DNA of 47,371 bases from an uncultured Collinsella sp. (GTDB taxonomy: Bacteria; Actinomycetota; Coriobacteriia; Coriobacteriales; Coriobacteriaceae): assembly GCA_900542275.1 (NCBI GenBank), contig UQMW01000011.1, positions 1-47,371 on the forward strand. The letters are read 5' to 3'. Below the pieces are notes generated by a model. That model searched no databases and was not told the origin of the DNA. It saw only the letters and a list, made by a program, of their open reading frames with translations. This document shows positions 41,265 to 47,371 of this stretch, piece after piece. Both the position numbers and the translations under genes were made by a program. Numbering within the stretch: position 1 is the first letter of the stretch; each line of letters opens with the position of its first letter.

Positions 41265-42758
41265 TTAGTAGCTATCGTACGAATAGTCGGTAGAATCGGT
41301 GGGCGTCTGGCCGTCAGTTGCGGTATCGGCGCCATCCGTGGACTGGGCATCGGTGCCGTCGGTGGTGTCGGTACCATCAGAACTTTCACCATTCTCGGAA
41401 CCAGTCGTCTCCTTCTTGGGAACGGTGATCGTCACACGCGCCACGCCCGAGGTCTTGGTATCGTAACGGACCTTTTCGCCGTTCTTGGTAACGGTGACAT
41501 CGGAAGGCTTGGACGTGGTGATCTCGATCGAGGACTCAGGCGTGTACTCCTGCTCAAAGGGGCCAGTCGCTTGAGCGCCATAGACCGACTTTCCGTCGAC
41601 CTTGACCTCAATCCACGCGGTCTTTCCCTTGGCAACGGAGACCTTAACCTTTGTGACCTCGTTCTCTTCCTTCTTGGCCGTCGTCTTGGTGGCGTCCGAA
41701 TCGGTCGACTCATCCGTCGCCTCATCGGTGTCTTCGTCCTCGTCGACCGTTTCGGTCTTCTTAGAAGACTTCTTGGGCGTCGTCTTGGTAGCAGTGGGCG
41801 TCTCGGGCGTGGTCTCGGGCGTCGAAGATGCGCAGCCGCGCAGAAGTACCACGATGAGCACGATCAGCAGCAACGCCACGACACCGATGCCGGCGTAGAC
41901 GATACGCGGATCGAGACCGTTGTTTTGAGGAGTACGGGAACCGCCGCGTCCACGACTGGAACTGCTGCGGCCGCCTCCCTGAGGCATACGACCACGATTG
42001 CTGTCGGAACGGCCGCGATAGCCACCCTGGCCCTGAGGGCCGCGCTGACCCGAGCGGGGCACAAGTTCACCGCGGCCTTGATAGCCACGCTGGCCCGCAC
42101 GCGGAGCCGAAGAGCGCTGGCCATACGGCTGTGATTGAGAGCGAAGACGCGGCGTCACCTGCGTGGCATCGGCGTCCGCATAGCCGCCGCGAGCACGACC
42201 GGCAGAGACACCACGGTAGCCACGATCGGAATAGCCGCCGTCGCCGTAGCCGACACGGGGATCGCGCACCACACCGCGGGCAGCGGGAAGCGCACGATCG
42301 TCGGGCATAGGCGTGCTGCGGAAACGATCGCGCTGAGAACGGATTTCCTCACTGGACCCCGTCTCGGTAATATAGCCAGCCTGCTGCGGACGCTGACCAT
42401 AACGCGTTGAGCGACCACCCTGAACCATCAGGAAGCGCCCGTTATCGACAGAGGAACGCGAATTGACGTAGCCGGCGGCGTCCTGAAAACGACCGCCCTG
42501 CTGCGACGTCTCGCGTTCGTATGCCATCAGGTCGTCAAAGTAGGCATTGACGACCTCGCGCGGATTGAGGCCCAAAAAACGAGCATAGCTCGAAATCATG
42601 CCCTGCGCATAGCCGCGCGGCGGCATCGAAGCAAAGTTACCGGTCTCGAAAAACTCGATGATCTGCGGCCTGATTTTGATGGTGTTGGCGACCTGCTGAA
42701 TGGAAAGGCCCATTCGGCGACGCTGCTCGAGCAGCATGTCACCAAAGCGTGCAGCCAT
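41265..42758 (-). CDS. RodZ-like helix-turn-helix membrane protein with Arg/Gly-rich linker
   Basis: A 497-residue protein. An N-terminal RodZ/HTH_25 domain (about 1-75: LLEQRRRMGLSIQQVANTIK, then SMPPRGYAQGMISSYARFLG) is followed by a long cytoplasmic Arg/Gly/Ser/Gln-rich linker (about 85-280), one membrane helix (about 287-307), a Thr/Lys/Asp-rich stretch, and an extracellular domain (about 370-450, the DUF4115 region) with a Thr/Asp/Gly-rich tail. RodZ links MreB to wall synthesis in rods. No mreB is in the window. Such a long RGG-like linker is not usual for RodZ. Its ATG overlaps the ftsK TGA by one base. Confidence 0.87.
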   Translation of the reverse strand: MAARFGDMLLEQRRRMGLSIQQVANTIKIRPQIIEFFETGNFASMPPRGYAQGMISSYARFLGLNPREVVNAYFDDLMAYERETSQQGGRFQDAAGYVNSRSSVDNGRFLMVQGGRSTRYGQRPQQAGYITETGSSEEIRSQRDRFRSTPMPDDRALPAARGVVRDPRVGYGDGGYSDRGYRGVSAGRARGGYADADATQVTPRLRSQSQPYGQRSSAPRAGQRGYQGRGELVPRSGQRGPQGQGGYRGRSDSNRGRMPQGGGRSSSSRGRGGSRTPQNNGLDPRIVYAGIGVVALLLIVLIVVLLRGCASSTPETTPETPTATKTTPKKSSKKTETVDEDEDTDEATDESTDSDATKTTAKKEENEVTKVKVSVAKGKTAWIEVKVDGKSVYGAQATGPFEQEYTPESSIEITTSKPSDVTVTKNGEKVRYDTKTSGVARVTITVPKKETTGSENGESSDGTDTTDGTDAQSTDGADTATDGQTPTDSTDYSYDSY

Positions 42759-45538
42759 CAGAATCCTCCAAACTCACGATCTTCACGTGCCATCTCGGCG
42801 TCGACAGATTCCAGCGCGGCAAGCCCCTCCTCGTCCAACAGGACCTCGCGCGGCTTGGAACCGTCGGGCGGGCCGACGACACCCTTTTCTTCCAGCATGT
42901 CCATAATACGCCCGGCACGCGCATAGCCAACCTTCAGACGACGTTGCAGGCCAGATGTGGAGCCAAGCTGCGATTCCACCACAATATGGGCGGCTTCCCA
43001 AATGAGTGGATCATCGTCTTGCGGCTCGGCTACTCCGGTGCGGACAATGCCTCCGCCACCCGCCATGGACATGGAAGCGGGCGCCACGGCAGACAGGATC
43101 TCCTCGTGGTAGTCTGGCTCACTCTGCGACTTGACGAACTCGACAATCTCGTTGATCTCATCGTCCGAGACAAAGCAGCCCTGAATACGGCGAGGCTTGC
43201 CCCAGTCGACCTTGGAGAACAGCATGTCGCCCAAACCGGTGAGCTTTTCGGCACCCATCTGGTCGATGATGACGCGCGAGTCGATGCCCGTGGCGACGTT
43301 AAAGGCGATGCGGTTGGTGATGTTGGCCTTGATGAGGCCCGTCACCACGTTTGAGCTGGGACGCTGCGTGGCCACGATAAGGTGGATACCGGCGGCACGG
43401 CCCAGCTGTGCAATACGCACGATCGAGGCCTCGACATCCTTACCGGCGACCATCATCAGGTCCGAGAGCTCGTCAATGATGATGACCAGGTAGGGCATCT
43501 TTTGCGGCGGGTTGTCGTAATGCTCAAACTCGCCGGCGGCCTGCTTTTCGTTGTAGGTCGAGATCTTACGCACGTTAAGGCGCTCGAAGACCTTCAGACG
43601 ACGCTCCATCTCGGACACGGCCCATTGCAGAGCGCTCGCGGCCTGCTTGGGCTCGGTCACTACAGGCACATAGAGATGCGGCAGACCGTTATAGCCCGCA
43701 AGCTCGACGCGCTTGGGGTCGACCATGATCAGGCGAACGTCCTCGGGAAGGGCGCGCATGAGCAAGGTCGTGATGATGGAGTTGATCATCACCGACTTAC
43801 CAGAACCGGTCGTACCGGCAATCAACAGGTGGGGCATCTTGGCGAGGTCGGCGACAACCGGCGTGCCCTCGGCGTCGCGGCCGATGGCGAGCTCGAGCGG
43901 ACCGCCCTTCACATAGGGCAGCACGTCACCCAGATTGACGTTCTGGCGCTTGCGGTTGGGAATCTCGATACCAACGAGAGAGGTGCCGGGGATCGGCGCG
44001 AAGATGCGCACCGACTGGGCAGCGAGCGAAAGCGCAATATCGTCCTCGAGGCTCGAGATCTTGCTCACGCGCTCGCCCTCACCGGGCTGCAGCTTAAAGG
44101 TCGTGACCGTGGGGCCGGCAATCCAGCCGACGACGCGGGCGCTACGGCCAAACTCAAGCAAGGTGGACTGCAACGACTCGGCAGTCTGTTCCAACTCCTT
44201 GTCAGAAGACGCGGAGGACGCCGACTGCGGATTGGCATGCAGGATTTCGAGCGGCGGAAGCTTGAGGCCGTCCTCTTCTTCGCCCTCGTTACCTGCGGCG
44301 CCATCGTCCACTCCCCCATCACGAGCCGTAGCCGATTCGATAGCACTCGTGGCAGGCGCATCGGCAACCTTGGGATGCTTCAGGAAGTCGGGAATCTGAG
44401 GTGCGGCCGAGACGGGATTCACGGCAAACGGCGGCTCGGACTCGTCGATCTTATCGGGGTCGTCTTCCATCGAAAGCTGGCCGGTTACCTGGCCGCGCTT
44501 TGCATGGCGACGCGGCAGCAAAGTTGTCTTTGCGGTCTCAATCGGAGCCTCGTCGTCCTCGTCATCGCCCTCGGTGAGCTCAATCTCGCTATCGGACCAA
44601 GACGGGTCGGGCTCGCTCGTGTTGAGCTTGGGCGCGGCCTTGCCCTTCTTGGCATGGCGACGCGGCAGCAGCGTGGTCTTAGCGCGCTCGGCCTCCACGG
44701 CCTCGGACACGTCGACAAACGGGTCATCGTCCTCGTCGTCATCGTCCAAAACCGGGTCAACATCGTTGCCCATGACCGTGGTCACGGCAGCATCGGAGCC
44801 CTTTTGACGAAAAATGCTCAGGTGCGGACGGGCAACGCCGGGCACCGACAGGGCCTCATCGTCACCCCACGGGCTCGCGTTAACATCGGCACGACGGCGC
44901 TCGGCAAAATCTGCCGCACGATCGCGGGCAGAGCGCAGCACGCCGCCCACCGAAAAGCCAATGATGACAAGGCCCACGACGGCAAGGCCCAGCAGGACTA
45001 CCATCGCGATAGGCTTACCCAGGGCGTTTTGCAAGGCACTTGCGATAAAGGCACCAATGTAGCCGCCCGACACGGAAAGGTTCTGCGGCGTAAACATAAG
45101 GTCGCACGAATCGCTCGTGCCCGGCACCATCAGCGAAAGAATGGAGACGACGGCGATAAAGACCAAGGCGCCGCCCGCAACAGAGCGCACGTTGAGCGGC
45201 GAGTCCTCACCCAAAAAGAGCGTGGCGGCAAACAGCAAGATGACGATCGGCAGCACGTAGGCGCCCAGACCAAAGCCCAGGTGGTAGAAACCGGCAACCG
45301 CAGCCGTCACGGGCGCTGTTGCCGGAGAGATCACGGCAATGAAGGACGCGATCGCCAAAACGGCGATGACCACACCGGCGATATCGCGATTGGCCGAAGG
45401 CTCGACCAAGGGCTCAAACTCATCGAACTCGGACTCGTGGCCCTTATTGGCACGCAGATGGGAACCGGCACCCTTAGCAGATGCCGGTTGGTTATTGGCC
45501 TTATTGCCTTTGGCGTTTTGTGCAGATCCGCGCGCCAA
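42758..45538 (-). CDS. ftsK: DNA translocase FtsK/SpoIIIE
   Basis: A 926-residue ATP-driven DNA pump at the septum that clears and resolves chromosome termini. Four membrane helices lie at about 52-75, 80-110, 118-138 and 160-200. An acidic disordered linker (about 205-430) follows, then the motor with Walker A GTTGSGKS, IMVDPKRVEL and LVIIIDELSDLM, and a C-terminal winged gamma domain that reads KOPS sites (LLQRRLKVGYARAGRIMDMLE region). The linker holds two copies of AKTTLLPRRHAK (286-297 and 336-347), 50 residues apart. Its start lies 1 bp after the rnj stop. Confidence 0.96.
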   Translation of the reverse strand: MARGSAQNAKGNKANNQPASAKGAGSHLRANKGHESEFDEFEPLVEPSANRDIAGVVIAVLAIASFIAVISPATAPVTAAVAGFYHLGFGLGAYVLPIVILLFAATLFLGEDSPLNVRSVAGGALVFIAVVSILSLMVPGTSDSCDLMFTPQNLSVSGGYIGAFIASALQNALGKPIAMVVLLGLAVVGLVIIGFSVGGVLRSARDRAADFAERRRADVNASPWGDDEALSVPGVARPHLSIFRQKGSDAAVTTVMGNDVDPVLDDDDEDDDPFVDVSEAVEAERAKTTLLPRRHAKKGKAAPKLNTSEPDPSWSDSEIELTEGDDEDDEAPIETAKTTLLPRRHAKRGQVTGQLSMEDDPDKIDESEPPFAVNPVSAAPQIPDFLKHPKVADAPATSAIESATARDGGVDDGAAGNEGEEEDGLKLPPLEILHANPQSASSASSDKELEQTAESLQSTLLEFGRSARVVGWIAGPTVTTFKLQPGEGERVSKISSLEDDIALSLAAQSVRIFAPIPGTSLVGIEIPNRKRQNVNLGDVLPYVKGGPLELAIGRDAEGTPVVADLAKMPHLLIAGTTGSGKSVMINSIITTLLMRALPEDVRLIMVDPKRVELAGYNGLPHLYVPVVTEPKQAASALQWAVSEMERRLKVFERLNVRKISTYNEKQAAGEFEHYDNPPQKMPYLVIIIDELSDLMMVAGKDVEASIVRIAQLGRAAGIHLIVATQRPSSNVVTGLIKANITNRIAFNVATGIDSRVIIDQMGAEKLTGLGDMLFSKVDWGKPRRIQGCFVSDDEINEIVEFVKSQSEPDYHEEILSAVAPASMSMAGGGGIVRTGVAEPQDDDPLIWEAAHIVVESQLGSTSGLQRRLKVGYARAGRIMDMLEEKGVVGPPDGSKPREVLLDEEGLAALESVDAEMAREDREFGGF

Positions 45539-45539
45539 A

Positions 45540-47210
45540 CTAAACCTCCATGACGACCGGGATGATCATCGGACGGGTGCGCGTACGGCTCCAGATAAAG
45601 TTAGAGAGCGAATCGCGCACAGCCTTGCGAATGGCATCGGAACCGCTGCTGGTAAAGCTAAACTTACCCTTCTCGATCGTCTTCATAATGGACGCGGAGG
45701 CATCCTCGGAGAACTGGTCGTCGATGGCAAACGAGACGCCGCGGCCCGAGAACTCAATGGCCTCGATCTTCTTGTGTTTGAGGGAGACGATGGCAACGGC
45801 CGTGACCATACCGTCGTTGGCGAGCTTCTGGCGATCTCGCAGGACGATGGGGTCGGTATCGCCGATACGCAGGCCGTCGACGTAGACGACGCCTGACTCG
45901 ACGGGCGTACCGCGCTTGACGATACCACCGCGCATCTCGAGCGTGTCACCGTTATCGAGGATAAAGATATGATCGTCCTTGAGACCCATCTTGCGGGCCA
46001 GCTGGGCATGGGCGCGCAGGTGCACGGCCTCGCCGTGAACCGGCATAAAGTACGTGGGCTTGGCCATGGCCATCAGGAGCTTGAGCTCCTCCTGGCTGCC
46101 GTGGCCCGAGACGTGGACGAGAGCGCGGTTCTTATCCCACACGTCACAGCCGAGCTTGGCCAGGCTGTTGACGACCTGCTGGACGGCCTTCTCGTTGCCG
46201 GGAACGGGAGTTGCTGAGAGGATGACGGTATCGCCCTCGTGGATAGAGAGCGTCTTGTGCTCGCCGTTGGCCATGCGGGACAGGGCCGACAGCGGCTCGC
46301 CCTGCGAACCGGTGCACATGACGACAATCTTGTCGTCGGGCAGGTTATCAATGTCGAAGGCATCGATGATATCGGCATCATCGATGTTGAGATAACCGAG
46401 CTCGCGCGCCACGCGGGTGTTCGTGAGCATGGAGCGACCGGTCACGACGACCTTACGGCCGCACTTGCGGGCGGCGTCACAGATCTGCTGCAGACGATGG
46501 ATGTGGCTCGAGAACGACGCAACGAACACGCGGCCCGGAGCATTCTTGATGGCATGCAGCAGATTGGGGCCAACCTCGGCCTCGGACTTGGTAAAGCCGG
46601 GAACAGTGGCGTTGGTAGAGTCGGAAAGCAGCAGGTCGATGCCCTGCTTGGCAAAGCGGCTGATAGCGGCATAGTCGGGCGTGACGCCGTCGATGGGCGT
46701 CTGGTCGAGCTTAAAGTCGCCGGTGTGCATAACGGTGCCCTGATTGGTGCGGATGAACACGCCCAGAGCGCCGGGAATGGAGTGCGTCATCGAGAAAAAG
46801 TCGAGCGAGATGCCACCCAGATTGACGTGGCTGCCGCCCTTGACCTCACGGAACTTGGGCGCGCGAATGCGGAACTCGGAAAGCTTACCCTCGATAAAGC
46901 CGAGCGTCAGCTTGCTCGAGAAGATGGGCACCTTGTTGTTGAGGTCCTGCAGCAGGTACGGAAGCGAACCGGTGTGGTCCTCGTGGCCGTGGGTGACGAC
47001 GATACCGCGGAGCTTCTCCTCGTTTTCAAGAACGTAGGTGTAGTCGGGAAGCACCAGATCGATACCGGGCTGGGAGTCATCCGGGAACATGAGACCGGCG
47101 TCGACGAGCACCATGTCGTCGCCGCACTCGAAGACCGTCATGTTCTTACCGATGCCGTCAAGGCCGCCGAGCGGGATGATCTTCAAGGGAGATGATTTTT
47201 TAGCTGCCAT
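45540..47210 (-). CDS. rnj: ribonuclease J
   Basis: Metallo-beta-lactamase/beta-CASP ribonuclease with 5'-exo- and endonuclease activity in mRNA decay and rRNA maturation. It is 556 residues. LGGLDGIGKNM precedes HGHEDH (74-79). Later metal ligands lie in MHTGDFKLD and LLSDSTNA, and the beta-CASP region includes CTGSQGEPLSALSRMANGEHK and the HVSGHGSQEEL motif. It opens the rnj-ftsK-rodZ-like group; Bacillus also has rnjB near spoIIIE. I see no convincing promoter in the 161 bp upstream to the window edge. Confidence 0.96.
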   Translation of the reverse strand: MAAKKSSPLKIIPLGGLDGIGKNMTVFECGDDMVLVDAGLMFPDDSQPGIDLVLPDYTYVLENEEKLRGIVVTHGHEDHTGSLPYLLQDLNNKVPIFSSKLTLGFIEGKLSEFRIRAPKFREVKGGSHVNLGGISLDFFSMTHSIPGALGVFIRTNQGTVMHTGDFKLDQTPIDGVTPDYAAISRFAKQGIDLLLSDSTNATVPGFTKSEAEVGPNLLHAIKNAPGRVFVASFSSHIHRLQQICDAARKCGRKVVVTGRSMLTNTRVARELGYLNIDDADIIDAFDIDNLPDDKIVVMCTGSQGEPLSALSRMANGEHKTLSIHEGDTVILSATPVPGNEKAVQQVVNSLAKLGCDVWDKNRALVHVSGHGSQEELKLLMAMAKPTYFMPVHGEAVHLRAHAQLARKMGLKDDHIFILDNGDTLEMRGGIVKRGTPVESGVVYVDGLRIGDTDPIVLRDRQKLANDGMVTAVAIVSLKHKKIEAIEFSGRGVSFAIDDQFSEDASASIMKTIEKGKFSFTSSGSDAIRKAVRDSLSNFIWSRTRTRPMIIPVVMEV

Positions 47211-47371
47211 AGGTTAGTGTGGTTTCCTTTCTTCGAAACGGGTCTGAAACAACCGACGGGGCGCTTCTGGCAAACCGACCGCCGGGAACGTACAAACATG
47301 CATCACAGAGTCGATGCAATAACCACAGTATGATACCCATTTGCCCACCAACAGACCACCCATGCATCAAA

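Noticed and set aside
38227..41268. A 1013-codon open frame on the plus strand
   Set aside because: It is the antisense of cinA, pgsA, rimO and yajQ. High GC at third positions removes stop codons in the opposite frame; the translation is His/Arg/Asp/Gly-rich and has no domain pattern.
43382..45553. A 723-codon open frame opposite ftsK, and a similar 602-codon frame at 34113-35921 opposite rny
   Set aside because: Shadow frames of well-supported genes, with low-complexity composition and no ribosome sites or motifs.
47211..47371. Promoter for rnj near the right edge
   Set aside because: A TATCAT-like -10 is visible on the minus strand but no matching -35 at proper spacing, so I do not annotate it.

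Overview
The window (about 47 kb, high GC, strong G/C at third codon positions) looks like a core chromosomal segment of a gut actinobacterium of the class Coriobacteriia, most likely Collinsella or a close relative. I infer this from the base composition, the gene orders, the Gram-positive LexA boxes (CGAAC-N4-GTTCG), and an actinobacterial pgsA / FHA (GarA-like) / MerR (FtsR-like) group. These sit beside Firmicutes-like clusters (scpAB-rluB-cmk-der, and rny-spoVS-miaB). No phage, insertion sequence, CRISPR array or rRNA was seen. There are two tRNA genes, about 50 protein genes, and several inverted repeats in the gaps.

Layout. 1-17.4 kb, plus strand: tRNA-Ala and its terminator; an ABC-F ATPase; a small membrane protein; an M50 protease; scpA, scpB, rluB, cmk, a plsC-type acyltransferase and ispH; a PDZ/radical-SAM DUF512 protein; der, plsY, gpsA, rpe, a cysteine desulfurase, a Nif3-like protein, a coiled-coil zinc-ribbon protein and coaBC. 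Many are overlapping or nearly touching, so one or a few long operons are likely. They cover chromosome segregation, RNA modification, phospholipid precursors, isoprenoid, Fe-S and CoA synthesis. 17.4-22.7 kb, plus: tRNA-Pro, a CDP-alcohol phosphatidyltransferase, the FHA and MerR genes, apt, a secreted NlpC/P60 hydrolase and a DegV protein. 22.7-24.4 kb, minus: a DUF1836 regulator and trxB. 24.5-25.8 kb, plus: an MGDG-synthase-like glycosyltransferase. 25.84-26.24 kb is a gene-free convergent gap with the most unusual structure of the window. 26.2-27.6 kb, minus: yneA-like LysM gene, nrdR, dut. Divergent from these is lexA with an acyltransferase-like membrane protein (27.8-29.1 kb). 29.1-47.2 kb is all on the minus strand. 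In order of transcription it reads: rnj, ftsK, rodZ-like, yajQ, rimO, pgsA, cinA (C-terminal domain), then recA-recX, then rny with a GHKL ATPase, then spoVS, then miaB-miaA-hflX.

How it works together. A compact SOS module is visible. lexA and a yneA-type division inhibitor share a divergent region with three LexA boxes, and recA has a perfect LexA box inside the spacer of its promoter. RNA decay and modification genes (rnj, rny, rimO, miaA, miaB, hflX) lie beside DNA segregation and repair genes (ftsK, recA, recX), close to the Bacillus order.

The main discoveries to follow up are: (1) two oppositely oriented ~105-nt hairpins between the glycosyltransferase gene and dut, with an identical core but different, compensating stems; (2) CCAAA repeats phased at about 11 bp upstream of the recA promoter; (3) a perfect 12-bp hairpin that would bury the nrdR start codon; (4) a GarA-like FHA protein keeping the phospho-threonine segment next to an FtsR-like regulator; (5) a GHKL ATPase of unknown role between rny and spoVS; and (6) a perfect 14-bp inverted repeat at the degV promoter.
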